The notes: generated by a model from the sequence alone, not told the origin. DNA of 52,325 nt from Bacillus sp. NTK074B (GCF_017303375.1 NZ_JAFKOH010000017.1:1-52325), one strand, 5' to 3'. Positions 44,819 through 52,325 are shown, numbered from the stretch's first letter. Numbers and translations are program-made.

Positions 44819-45717
44819 CTATTCATCACCTCCATGAATACTTCTTCCAGACTTTGTTGACTGCTCTCGAACTTGGTCACGTCCCAGCCATATTCAGAGA
44901 TGCAGGAAAAAATCCTGGACCGGTCCCTTTCAAGGTCAGAAACTTCAAAGGATAATTGTTTTCCATCCGAAATGATGTTGTGGATCCATTCTTTTTCCTT
45001 TAGAAATCCAAAAAACTTCTTGCTATCTTCATCAAAATGCAATTTTATCTTCAATCTGTTATATCTAGCCTTCACTTCCTCAATAGGTCCACCTTCTATC
45101 AGTTCACCGTCGTGCAAGAACAGCACTTCATCACATATTTGTTCTGCGTCATTTAATATATGGGTTGAAAACAAGATCGTCGTTTCTTTATTTAACGACT
45201 TTAATAATTCCAACACTTCCCGTCTTCCGAAAGGATCCAGCGCCGAGACCGGTTCGTCAAGGATGAGGAGCAAAGGCTTATGAATGAGGGCTTGAGCAAT
45301 TCCAAGACGCTGCTTCATCCCTCCTGAATATTGACCTACCTTTCGATCCTTCCCTTCCTGCAAGCCGACCATGGCGATCAATTCTTCCGCCTGCTTTCGG
45401 GAGTCACCTTTTGCCATCCCTGAGATTTCACCGGAAAATATCAGGAACTCCATTCCCGTCATCCATTCAAAAAAGGCAGGGTACTGGGGAAGATACCCGA
45501 TCATTTCACGGATATCTTCCGAGGGAACCGCTGTATGGATTGAACCTCTTGTTGGTCTTACTATTCCTGCAAGCATTTTTAAAATCGTCGTTTTCCCTGC
45601 CCCATTGGGACCCAGGAGGGCTGTACACGCCCCTTCTTTCAACCCGAAGGAAACGTTTTTCACCGCAAGCTTTTCTCTATATCTCTTTTCCAGATAAGCC
45701 ACTTCCAGAACGTTCAT
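44815..45717 (-). CDS. yxlF: ABC transporter ATP-binding protein (YxlF-like)
   Basis: A 300-residue ATPase. Walker A is GPNGAGKTTI (near residue 36), the Q-loop LPQYP is near 75, signature YSGGMKQRLGIAQ (near 134), Walker B LLILDEPVSALDP (near 154) and the switch His in FSTHIL. The C-terminal 80 residues are the usual extension of exporter ATPases. It overlaps both neighbours by four bases (ATGA junctions), so the three genes are translationally coupled. Confidence 0.9.
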   Translation of the reverse strand: MNVLEVAYLEKRYREKLAVKNVSFGLKEGACTALLGPNGAGKTTILKMLAGIVRPTRGSIHTAVPSEDIREMIGYLPQYPAFFEWMTGMEFLIFSGEISGMAKGDSRKQAEELIAMVGLQEGKDRKVGQYSGGMKQRLGIAQALIHKPLLLILDEPVSALDPFGRREVLELLKSLNKETTILFSTHILNDAEQICDEVLFLHDGELIEGGPIEEVKARYNRLKIKLHFDEDSKKFFGFLKEKEWIHNIISDGKQLSFEVSDLERDRSRIFSCISEYGWDVTKFESSQQSLEEVFMEVMNR

Positions 45718-45929
45718 TTGCTATGCCTCCTTCCAAAAACGAAATAGATGACAGGACCGATGATATTGATGAACAAAATGATCAATAACCAAAGCCATTT
45801 CGGTCCCGTGGTTGACTTTATGCGTATCAAATCGATTACCGCCACCACCATGAGTATGAACTGAATGACTATAACGGGAGCAATAAGCCCCCAGTTGACA
45901 GACTGCAATGCTTGTTGTACCTCGCTCAT
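45714..45929 (-). CDS. yxlE: PLDc_N-domain membrane protein (YxlE-like)
   Basis: A 71-residue protein with two helices (about 12-33 and 42-62) and the PLDc_N core GPKWLWLLIILFINIIGPVIY. In B. subtilis YxlE precedes yxlFG and acts as a negative factor with YxlD on sigma-Y. The ATG at 45929 follows AGGAGGAAG. First gene of the exporter operon. Confidence 0.82.
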   Translation of the reverse strand: MSEVQQALQSVNWGLIAPVIVIQFILMVVAVIDLIRIKSTTGPKWLWLLIILFINIIGPVIYFVFGRRHSK

Positions 45930-46002
45930 TTTCTCTTCCTCCTTTTGGTTTGCATTGATTAGACGCACGAAGAAGAAATTCGTTCAATACATTATTTTTC
46001 CT

Positions 46003-46035
46003 CAAAAAAAAATGACCCCCAACCATATGGGGATC
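46003..46035 (-). terminator. Terminator of the WYL regulator gene
   Basis: TGATCCCC pairs with GGGGGTCA on the minus strand (46028-46035 and 46013-46020), followed by nine T (46004-46012). Confidence 0.75.
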
Positions 46036-46040
46036 AATCC

Positions 46041-47039
46041 TCAATGTATTCCATCATATAATGAATGCAGTTTATGGACTTCCGTTTTCACAGTCTGAAC
46101 AAGTGATGATGGCGATATCACTTTCGCCCCGCTTCCAAAGGAAAGTATCCAGTTTACGAGTCCGATGCTTACACGTGCCTTTGTCGATAAGATAAAATGC
46201 TCTTCATCTGCCCTTTGAATACTGACGTCTTTCCCAAACTTATCGATGATTACGTTAATGAGGGAGTTATGTAACTTGATTCTGATCCACTCCTCGTCTC
46301 CTGCAAACATGTGGAAGGTTGATTGAACATACTTAGATACATCAAAAGCTTCAAATGGGAAGGTTTCAGTAAGAACTTCAACATTCCGGAGTCGATCCAC
46401 CCGGTAATGACGAATTTCAGCCGCATCGAAATAATAAGCTATAAGATAATAAAAATCATTTGCCCACGTAAGAGCGTAAGGTTTCACTTTGTAAAGACCT
46501 CCCTCGTGGCTAAGGTTAAACTGTTTGTTCACATCGAAACGACCATATTGGAAAGTGATCATTCTGCGTTCTGTAATAGCCTCATGAATGTCATGTATAG
46601 TGCGCCGTATATAGGGACTCTCACTTTTTATGGAAGAGTCGATTTGAATTTCATTATGTAATCGTTTTCCTTGCCGGTGACTGGTTAATTGTCTGATTTT
46701 CCCTGTCAGTTGAACCGTTTCTTTCTTTGAAATAAATTTGGCGGAGACGACCGCATCAATGAGCATCCTGAGTTCATATAATTCGAACAGCCGGTACTGA
46801 TGACTATAATATTTGGGCAGACCTTCCTTTTCCTGATTGACTGTGACATCGAACCCTTGCCGGATTAAGTGATCAAGGTCATCCTTTAACGAATTCTTGT
46901 TCAATTTCATCTCGGTTCCATACGTTTGCTTAAAGCGGAGAATGATGTCATCCAGGCTCAGTTCGTGATTTTCATCCGTTTCTTCCTTCAATATACTCAT
47001 CAGCTTCAATATTCTTTCTTTATTGTCGATTCTCAGCAT
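46041..47039 (-). CDS. WYL-domain transcriptional regulator
   Basis: A 332-residue regulator. The N-terminal winged helix-turn-helix spans about residues 1-75 (RILKLMSILKEETDEN). The WYL domain (about 145-215) keeps ITFQYGRF, YKVKPYALTWANDFYYLIAY and HYRVDRLRNVE, followed by a WCX C-terminal domain. WYL proteins bind ligands or single-stranded nucleic acids and control stress or defence genes; no defence gene is adjacent. The adjacent ABC operon lies downstream in the same direction, but a terminator intervenes. The promoter has perfect hexamers. Confidence 0.87.
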   Translation of the reverse strand: MLRIDNKERILKLMSILKEETDENHELSLDDIILRFKQTYGTEMKLNKNSLKDDLDHLIRQGFDVTVNQEKEGLPKYYSHQYRLFELYELRMLIDAVVSAKFISKKETVQLTGKIRQLTSHRQGKRLHNEIQIDSSIKSESPYIRRTIHDIHEAITERRMITFQYGRFDVNKQFNLSHEGGLYKVKPYALTWANDFYYLIAYYFDAAEIRHYRVDRLRNVEVLTETFPFEAFDVSKYVQSTFHMFAGDEEWIRIKLHNSLINVIIDKFGKDVSIQRADEEHFILSTKARVSIGLVNWILSFGSGAKVISPSSLVQTVKTEVHKLHSLYDGIH

Positions 47040-47078
47040 GAAAGTGGATGCTCCTTTCAGAAATAATCATTTTATAAA

Positions 47079-47106
47079 ATTATAAAGTGATAGAATTTTT
47101 TGTCAA
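47079..47106 (-). promoter_or_regulatory. Promoter of the WYL regulator
   Basis: TTGACA (47101-47106), 16-base spacer, TATAAT (47079-47084) on the minus strand. Both boxes match the consensus fully. The sequence after -10 (ATTTTATAAAAT) is a short dyad and could be an operator for autoregulation. Confidence 0.75.
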
Positions 47107-47126
47107 CTCTTCATGTACCCCTGACT

Positions 47127-47158
47127 AAAAAAGAACCCAACGAGCCGTTTGGGTTCTT
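47127..47158 (-). terminator. Terminator of the DUF4870 gene
   Basis: Perfect arms AAGAACCCAA / TTGGGTTCTT (47149-47158 and 47131-47140), followed on the minus strand by T residues at 47127-47132. It lies 7 bases past the stop. Confidence 0.8.
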
Positions 47159-47165
47159 AGTCATG

Positions 47166-47489
47166 TCATTTCAGTATTCGAAAGATTGTCGGGATTAGGT
47201 AGTGTTCACCTTCGTATGCCTTCACCGCTCCAAGTATGGTAAAGATCAAGGCAAGGATCCCTACGATCGGAGCCAATACAAATCCAATCAGGACGACCAT
47301 CAGTACCGAGCTTACCAATCCATAAACGGCATAGGAAATAAGAAAGTTGAAATATTCCTTTCCGTGAAAGTCCACAAATTCCGATTCGTCCTTCTTAATA
47401 AGCCAGATGACCAATGGACCGATGAATGCGGTGAAGAAGCTTAAGATATAAATTAGAGCTGCCATCATTCTTTCGTCTTTTGTTGGCAT
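47166..47489 (-). CDS. DUF4870 (Tic20-like) membrane protein
   Basis: A 107-residue protein with three helices: about 8-30, 48-65 and 72-92. The motif PLVIWLIKKDESEFVDFHGKE is the signature of DUF4870. Its role is unknown. The ATG at 47489 follows GGGAGGAAT; the in-frame extension upstream lacks family features. Confidence 0.83.
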   Translation of the reverse strand: MPTKDERMMAALIYILSFFTAFIGPLVIWLIKKDESEFVDFHGKEYFNFLISYAVYGLVSSVLMVVLIGFVLAPIVGILALIFTILGAVKAYEGEHYLIPTIFRILK

Positions 47490-47693
47490 GTCAATTCCTC
47501 CCTGTTGAAACTCTTTAGCGGATACATCAATTGTATCCTCCTCTATATTTACGTACTTTCCCCCATAAAGTTTCATCCATTAGGATGATTTTCTTTATTC
47601 GAGACTTTTGGACATCCCTCATGAAACGGATAGTACTGGAATATGTATAGAGAAGGAGTCTGTCCCGGGACATACAGAAAGGTCGTGGTAAAC

Positions 47694-48473
47694 ATGAGTA
47701 AATTGGAAGCCTTCATATTGGGAATCATTCAGGGTTTAACCGAATTTCTGCCCATATCAAGTACTGGTCATCTTTACCTTGGGAGGTTGACGTTTGGACT
47801 GGAGGAAGCCGGGCTATTCTTAGATACTATGCTTCATATCGGAACATTGATTGCTGTTCTCATTGTGTATCAAAAGGAACTACTTTATATGATTAGGCAC
47901 CCCTTCAGCAAATTGTCCTGGATTCTCATCATTGGCACCATTCCTGCCGTGATTGTAGGATTTTTGTTCGAGGACTTTTTTGACTCCATCTCGAAGACCG
48001 GTTCCACCATCGGTTGGGAATTCCTCGCAACTGGATGCATTATGTATTGGGCTGATGGAGTCAAGAACGGCTATAAGAAGCTGGAAGATCTTTCTTACAG
48101 AGATGCTGTCGTGATCGGAAGCTTTCAAGCTGCCGCCATATTCCCGGCACTGTCGAGATCCGGCTTGACGATAGCCGCAGGGTTATTCAGGAAGCTCGAC
48201 CGGGAAACGGCTGCCCATTTTTCATTCCTTTTGTCCACACCCGCCATACTTGGAGGAATCGTGCTTCAAGGCAATGAAATGTTCGGGGGACATATTGAAG
48301 CGATATCATTCCCTAGCCTGGCTATCGGAACGATGAGTGCAGCCGTTTTCGGTTATTTCGCTATCATCACCATGGTGAATTATTTAAAGAAGCACTCACT
48401 GAAAATATTTTCCTATTATGTGTGGGCTTTAGGGTTATTGATCCTTATCCTTCAATACTCTGGATTTATGTAG
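47694..48473 (+). CDS. uppP: Undecaprenyl-diphosphatase (BacA type)
   Basis: A 259-residue membrane enzyme that recycles undecaprenyl pyrophosphate for cell-wall synthesis and can give bacitracin resistance. The catalytic motif GLTEFLPISSTGHL is near residue 14, with PALSRSGLTIAAGL near 151. About eight helices are seen. I start at the ATG 47694 (MSKLEAF), with AAAGG upstream; a longer in-frame start adds a non-family tail. dedA follows after 10 bases. Confidence 0.93.
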   Translation: MSKLEAFILGIIQGLTEFLPISSTGHLYLGRLTFGLEEAGLFLDTMLHIGTLIAVLIVYQKELLYMIRHPFSKLSWILIIGTIPAVIVGFLFEDFFDSISKTGSTIGWEFLATGCIMYWADGVKNGYKKLEDLSYRDAVVIGSFQAAAIFPALSRSGLTIAAGLFRKLDRETAAHFSFLLSTPAILGGIVLQGNEMFGGHIEAISFPSLAIGTMSAAVFGYFAIITMVNYLKKHSLKIFSYYVWALGLLILILQYSGFM

Positions 48474-48483
48474 GAGGAAGAAC

Positions 48484-49083
48484 ATGAACCATGAATGGGT
48501 TTTACAAATTCTTACTTTTCTAACCGATTTAGGATATGCAGGGATTTCACTTGCTCTCATGATCGAAGTCATTCCTAGTGAACTGGTTTTAAGCTATGCA
48601 GGCTTTATGGTCAGTACAGGCAAGCTTACATTTATCGGAGCTTTCCTGAGTGGGATCATCGGGGGGACCATTGCACAATTATTCCTTTATTGGTTAGGTT
48701 ATTATGGGGGGCGGCCGTTCTTTGAGAAATACGGTAAATATCTTCTTATCCATCCAAGGCACCTCCATGCTTCTGAGAAGTGGTTCGACAAGCATGGAAC
48801 CATCGTGATTTTCACAGCTCGTTTTATTCCGCTCGTTCGCCATGCCATCAGTATACCCGCTGGCATCAGCCGCATGCCCCTTTCTACATTCAGTCTCTTC
48901 ACCTTTGCTGCTATGCTTCCCTGGACACTGTTATTTATAGTCATTGGAATGGAGCTCGGTACTCATTGGGAGCATATTGAAGTGATTGGGGTACGCTACA
49001 TTAAACCACTCAGTTTAATCGCTTTATTCACAACAATCATATATCTGTTTTTTTCCATGATAAGAAATAAAAGGACGGATTAA
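48484..49083 (+). CDS. DedA family membrane protein
   Basis: A 199-residue protein of the DedA/VTT family, with FTARFIPLVRHAISIPAGIS (near residues 114-133) holding the conserved Arg pattern and GGTIAQLFLYWLGYYGG (near 60-76). DedA proteins of Firmicutes include undecaprenyl-phosphate flippases; the position right after uppP fits that role, which is then a consistent pair in lipid-carrier recycling. It follows AGGAGGAAG. Confidence 0.87.
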   Translation: MNHEWVLQILTFLTDLGYAGISLALMIEVIPSELVLSYAGFMVSTGKLTFIGAFLSGIIGGTIAQLFLYWLGYYGGRPFFEKYGKYLLIHPRHLHASEKWFDKHGTIVIFTARFIPLVRHAISIPAGISRMPLSTFSLFTFAAMLPWTLLFIVIGMELGTHWEHIEVIGVRYIKPLSLIALFTTIIYLFFSMIRNKRTD

Positions 49084-49146
49084 CTTCTTTTTTTATATAA
49101 AGTTGTTTAAAATAAGAAGCAAACAAGCCTTAAGAAAGGATATATT

Positions 49147-50277
49147 ATGACATCCATACTATTAAGAAACGTAACCATCTTCCCCATTACATCCAAGCCC
49201 ATCCAAAACGGGTCCCTGCTAATAAAAGACGGAATAATCAAACAGATATTCCCCCATGAGGCAAATGGAGATCAATCTACTACAGTTTATGATTGTCAAG
49301 GGAAATTCCTATTCCCCGGTTTCATAGACTGCCATACCCATTTAGGACTTTATGACGAAGGTACCGGCTGGGCCGGCAATGACGCCAATGAAACGATTGA
49401 ACCAATGACACCTCATATCCGAGCCTTTGATGGGGTGTATCCATTGGATCCTGGTTTCAAGGATGCCCTTAAATATGGGGTCACCACTGTAAATGTCATG
49501 CCGGGAAGCGCGAATGTGATTGGTGGCACTACGTCCGTCATCAAAACCCTTGGCTCCAATATTCAATCCATGATCATTAAGGAAACCTCCGGATTAAAGA
49601 TCGCATTAGGAGAGAACCCGAAACGGATCCATAGTAATGGAAACAATGATTCCATTACTAGAATGGGAATTATGGGAATGCTCAGGGAAGCTTTCTTTTC
49701 AGCTAAATATTGTGATCAACCAGAGGAGTTGCGAGTGGCACCGCTCGTATCTGCATTAAAACGGGAAATTCCGGTTCGAATACATGCTCACCGCGCAGAT
49801 GATATACTTTCCGCCGTGCGTTTTGCAGAGGAATTTAACTTGGACCTACGGATTGAACATTGCACGGAGGGTCACCTTATTTCAGAAGAACTCCAAGGGA
49901 AAAACCTAAAAGTTTCCGTCGGGCCGACTTTTACAAGACGATCGAAAGTAGAGCTTAAAAACAAGAGCTGGCTCACTTATCAAAAGTTGACGGAAGCCGG
50001 TGTCGAAGTTTCAGTCACGACTGATCATCCTTACACACCCATTCAATACTTGAATATGTGTGCAGCGATCGCTGTACGTGAAGGGTTGGATGAACAAAAG
50101 GCATTGGAGGGGATCACCATTCTTCCAGCCAGAAACCTCGGTGTGTCTGAAAGAATCGGTAGTATAGAGGTCAATAAAGATGCGGATTTAGTTCTATGGA
50201 GTCATCACCCGTTCCACTTCATGGCGAAGCCGCTGGTGACATTTGTGAACGGGGAAATCGCGTATCAAAACGTGTAG
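49147..50277 (+). CDS. Metal-dependent amidohydrolase
   Basis: A 376-residue TIM-barrel enzyme of the imidazolonepropionase-like amidohydrolase group. Metal ligands are seen in PGFIDCHTHLG (near residue 60), HAHRADD (near 213), IEHCTEG (near 238) and TTDHPYTP (near 291). The C-terminal end IEVNKDADLVLWSHHPF is the usual beta-sandwich part. The substrate cannot be read. The ATG follows AAGAAAGGA, 63 bases past dedA; co-transcription with uppP-dedA is possible. Confidence 0.87.
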   Translation: MTSILLRNVTIFPITSKPIQNGSLLIKDGIIKQIFPHEANGDQSTTVYDCQGKFLFPGFIDCHTHLGLYDEGTGWAGNDANETIEPMTPHIRAFDGVYPLDPGFKDALKYGVTTVNVMPGSANVIGGTTSVIKTLGSNIQSMIIKETSGLKIALGENPKRIHSNGNNDSITRMGIMGMLREAFFSAKYCDQPEELRVAPLVSALKREIPVRIHAHRADDILSAVRFAEEFNLDLRIEHCTEGHLISEELQGKNLKVSVGPTFTRRSKVELKNKSWLTYQKLTEAGVEVSVTTDHPYTPIQYLNMCAAIAVREGLDEQKALEGITILPARNLGVSERIGSIEVNKDADLVLWSHHPFHFMAKPLVTFVNGEIAYQNV

Positions 50278-50419
50278 GAATTTGGTAAAAAATTTTATCA
50301 AAAATTAGCTTTTTACCTATTTCCTTTTTGAGATATTTCGTATATGATACAAATGGATAATATATTTCCGATTACATTGTTCTTAAGACGCTGTTTATTC
50401 ATATATTGAGCGACTGTAA

Positions 50420-50562
50420 TGAAGGGAAGGCAAAAGGTGCGCCACCAGTTTCTTGACTGGTCTTAGTGGGTTCGATTCCCACCCCGAAATTTTTTAGTTA
50501 CCATTTAAAAATTTCGAGGGTGGGATCGTACGCAAGTAGACTGCCCTCTAGGAGGGTCTACT
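50420..50562 (+). promoter_or_regulatory. Structured leader RNA with tRNA-like hairpins and a sequestered ribosome binding site
   Basis: Between the amidohydrolase and the acetyltransferase. In order: hairpin 50444-50461 (six-pair stem ACCAGT/ACTGGT, loop TTCTTG); a perfect T-arm look-alike at 50466-50482 (GTGGG, loop TTCGATT, CCCAC); a long stem pairing 50477-50494 with 50507-50525 (one bulged A), exclusive with the T-arm because it uses CCCAC; and a hairpin 50536-50561 that pairs GTAGAC/GTCTAC and buries AGGAGG, ending two bases before the start codon. No tRNA acceptor stem. I recognise no known riboswitch. Sequence 50278-50419 holds no clear structure. Confidence 0.6.
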
Positions 50563-51120
50563 ATGATCAAGAAACGTGAATTACATGAGTGTCATGAACT
50601 TTATGACCTGATGGCGCACCCGGATGTCTTCCCTTTTGTTCGCCAAAAGGCACATTCCTACGAGGAACTTCTATTCCTTACCAAGCAGACAATCGAGGCA
50701 GAAGAACAGGGAGAACTGATTTCCCGGACAATTGTGGACGAGTGGGGCAACCCTATAGGCACAATCAATCTTTTCGACATCCAGGAAAATGCAGGCTTCC
50801 TTGGTACATGGCTGGGTAAGCCATTCCATGGAAAAGGGTATAACCAGCCTGCCAAAGATGCCTTTTTTTCCGAACTGTTCTTTGAGCTTGGCATGGAAAC
50901 CATTTTCATGAGAATCCGTAAAGTAAATACCCGTTCTCAAAGGGCTGCTGAAAAACTCCCGTATGTGGTAAAGGCAAATGAGACGAGAAAATCTCTTTAT
51001 GATCAATTAAATGCTCAGGAAGAAGTTTATGATCTTTATGAAATCCCGAAAGATTTGTACACACTCTATCTATATCAGTTGCAACAGTCACCAGAGGAAG
51101 AACAGGCTCTTGAAGCTTAG
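50563..51120 (+). CDS. RimJ/RimL-type GNAT acetyltransferase
   Basis: A 185-residue acetyltransferase. The core has IGTINLFDIQENAGFLGTWL (near residues 66-85), the acetyl-CoA loop KPFHGKGYNQPAKDAF (near 87-102) and VNTRSQRAAEKL (near 127), as in enzymes that acetylate ribosomal proteins or aminoacyl groups. The substrate is unknown. Translation should be held down by a hairpin over AGGAGG directly upstream, so the structured leader probably controls it. Confidence 0.83.
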   Translation: MIKKRELHECHELYDLMAHPDVFPFVRQKAHSYEELLFLTKQTIEAEEQGELISRTIVDEWGNPIGTINLFDIQENAGFLGTWLGKPFHGKGYNQPAKDAFFSELFFELGMETIFMRIRKVNTRSQRAAEKLPYVVKANETRKSLYDQLNAQEEVYDLYEIPKDLYTLYLYQLQQSPEEEQALEA

Positions 51121-51128
51121 ACTGCATG

Positions 51129-51175
51129 AAAAAAGTTATCACTCAAAGGTACTGACCTTTCGTGATAACTTTTTT
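51129..51175. terminator. Convergent terminator
   Basis: Perfect 14-base arms (51129-51142 and 51162-51175) with an inner AAAGGT/ACCTTT stem. The outer A/T runs let it work for both flanking genes. Confidence 0.85.
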
Positions 51176-51186
51176 ATTATGTCCAA

Positions 51187-51765
51187 TTAAAATGACGCAT
51201 GAATCATAAACATTACCGTAAAAGTGACGGCAAGCTTCAAATGCCATGCCCCATCCTTCCTCTTAAACCGTCTGAATCCCATAAAAACAACGAAGCATAA
51301 CACCATACTGGTGAGGATCCCGGTGATGTTCGTAAAATTCCACTGAAAGCTTATCATCACTGCAAGGATGACATGAAAGATAACACCTGTTGTCGCCAAT
51401 AAAGCAAGTGGGACATGCCATTTTCTTAATAGCCTTCCTGCCTCTTGGACAAGACCTTTAATCTCAAGGTTTCTCCATTTCACTCTTCTTAAACCTTTCC
51501 ATTTCAATAATTGGAAAACAGGAAAGATACAGAAGACAATGAAATAGATAATTCGTGATACAGACCCGAACTGCTTGAAAAAACCTTTATACGTATCCTC
51601 ATCGACAAGCAGGGAGCTTTGGTAATTAAGGGCGATTAGGGTTATGCCTGCTGCAACCACACACGCAGTTAAAGCTACATACACGATGATTCTTTTCCGC
51701 TCTTTCGGATTCGGGATTGTATTCGATAAGAATGACGGAAATTGTTTGTTAATATTTGATTTCAT
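51187..51765 (-). CDS. Predicted di-heme membrane protein (ferric-reductase/cytochrome b-like)
   Basis: A 192-residue protein with about five helices. Two adjacent helices each carry a His-X13-His pair: HVPLALLATTGVIFH (near residues 116-130) and HLKLAVTFTVMFMIH (near 175-189). This spacing is the bis-heme pattern of cytochrome b and ferric reductase-like domains. A role in electron transfer across the membrane is inferred. I recognise no closer family. The ATG follows AGGGGTAAG. Confidence 0.6.
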   Translation of the reverse strand: MKSNINKQFPSFLSNTIPNPKERKRIIVYVALTACVVAAGITLIALNYQSSLLVDEDTYKGFFKQFGSVSRIIYFIVFCIFPVFQLLKWKGLRRVKWRNLEIKGLVQEAGRLLRKWHVPLALLATTGVIFHVILAVMISFQWNFTNITGILTSMVLCFVVFMGFRRFKRKDGAWHLKLAVTFTVMFMIHASF

Positions 51766-51908
51766 GCACTTACCCCTACTATCATAATATACCGATAGTA
51801 TAAGCCTTAAAGATGAAAATTACATGAAAATCAAATGAAAGTATTCTCTTTTCAAAAGGCTGTTTTCGCAAAGATTGTTGCTATTCGCATACAAACTAAT
51901 ATGTACGA

Positions 51909-52080
51909 TGCTCTGTCATTTAAGTTGTGGTGCAGGAGGGTGAAGGGAACTGCTCCGCTTTCCACGGACGTTCGGCCGAGCTCCTCAGCAAATTCGCTTC
52001 CGGGGTCTCGGCACGCCCGTTTTCCGTAGGAGTCTACGCAGTTCCCTTCACCCTCTAGAATAGTATGTGTTGACAGAGCA
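51909..52080. repeat. Palindromic intergenic repeat with long inverted ends
   Basis: An 18-base perfect inverted repeat (51936-51953 GAGGGTGAAGGGAACTGC and 52038-52055) encloses a GC-rich centre (CTCCGCTTTCCACGGACG and beyond). Ten further bases are inverted outside (51909-51918 TGCTCTGTCA and 52071-52080). Similar centres are spread through Bacillus-like genomes as non-coding repeats. Frames inside it are not genes. Sequence 51766-51908 contains only the upstream region of the di-heme protein gene. Confidence 0.75.
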
Positions 52081-52189
52081 AAATGGTTTGTGACCATCAA
52101 TTTAAAAAGAGTAAGGAACTATGAAATAAAATCAGTCACTGCAACGAATGAAAAAGCAGTGGCATACGCGATCTCCACCTTTCCTTTGT

Positions 52190-52325
52190 GATCGTCAAAC
52201 TTTTCGTCAGTTGATTCTCGCTGCAGGTGCTCGACTCCTGCAGGAAACGCTGGACAGCACGAAATGCGGAGGCGGCTCGTTCAGCCCCGACAAGCATAAG
52301 ATCAATGGACTAAGAAGGCGTCCTT
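52190..52325. repeat. Left half of a palindromic repeat, cut by the window end
   Basis: Starts with an inner inverted motif (CTGCAGG and CCTGCAGG near 52222-52245), then GGAGGCGGCTCGTTCAGCCCC, and ends TGGACTAAGAAGGCGTCCTT, the same 20 bases as the window start. Together with bases 1-60 it makes one full palindrome. Sequence 52081-52189 shows nothing recognisable. Confidence 0.65.

Noticed and set aside
50425..50490. A complete tRNA gene
   Set aside because: The T-arm and one arm of anticodon size are present, but no acceptor stem can be formed with the bases after the T-arm and the D-arm is poor. I keep it as a tRNA-like leader only.
51852..52100. Minus-strand frame of 82 codons across the palindromic repeat
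   Set aside because: The translation is that of the repeat itself (many spurious proteins of this kind are annotated in Bacillus genomes); no ribosome binding site or codon bias.
1..52325. A circular plasmid or phage closed by the 20-base end overlap
   Set aside because: No replication, partition, integrase or structural phage genes; content is chromosomal housekeeping. The overlap is explained by a dispersed palindromic repeat.

Overview
The window reads as a chromosomal contig from a spore-forming, low-GC Bacillaceae bacterium. The evidence is many close counterparts of Bacillus genes (YvbH, YuxH, Ku/LigD, Yxl-type ABC transporter), strong AGGAGG-type ribosome binding sites, T-box and FMN riboswitches, a probable spore protein, and two kinds of GC-rich palindromic intergenic repeat that I know from Bacillus-like genomes. 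A Rossellomorea-like species is my guess from protein flavour only. Both ends of the window lie inside the same palindromic repeat and share an identical 20-base sequence, so the contig probably stops where an assembler could not pass that repeat.

Layout. 1-5.8 kb: BCCT osmolyte transporter, a small gamma-SASP-like spore protein, an MFS drug exporter with an operator-like promoter, a cold-shock protein, a DinB-fold protein and MscL. 5.9-13.1 kb: three NUDIX or acetyltransferase type enzymes, a decayed membrane-protein gene next to an intact DUF2164 gene, a lipoprotein, YvbH, a CDF cation transporter and a DUF3900 protein. 13.1-15.2 kb: a methionine T-box upstream of a broken methionyl-tRNA synthetase gene, followed at once by an intact phosphoesterase. 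16.2-23.2 kb: a complete trpEGDCFBA operon behind two tandem tryptophan T-boxes. 23.3-27.5 kb: an acetyltransferase, a phytoene-desaturase-like oxidoreductase and a PanF/YhdT pair. 27.5-27.7 kb: a short Fur-controlled transcription unit that looks like an FsrA-type sRNA. 27.8-34 kb: a large unknown membrane protein, a PAP2 phosphatase, the divergent NHEJ genes ku and ligD, and dapF. 34-37.2 kb: an EAL-HDOD regulator and a purine-type NCS2 permease. 37.6-41.4 kb: the ribDE(BA)H riboflavin operon under an FMN riboswitch. 41.5-47.5 kb: a broken copper-binding four-helix protein gene, a patatin, a NUDIX enzyme, an ABC exporter operon, a WYL regulator and a DUF4870 protein. 47.7-51.8 kb: uppP, dedA, an amidohydrolase, an acetyltransferase behind a highly structured leader RNA, and a probable di-heme membrane protein. 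The last 0.5 kb holds two palindromic repeats.

RNA-level control stands out. In 52 kb there are three T-boxes, an FMN riboswitch, a candidate Fur-regulated sRNA and an unassigned structured leader (50.42-50.56 kb) with tRNA-like hairpins and a sequestered ribosome binding site. I regard that leader as the best candidate for something undescribed. I saw no prophage, CRISPR array, insertion sequence, complete tRNA or rRNA gene, or recognised defence system. Three genes are clearly broken (6.5-7.1, 13.6-14.7 and 41.5-41.8 kb).
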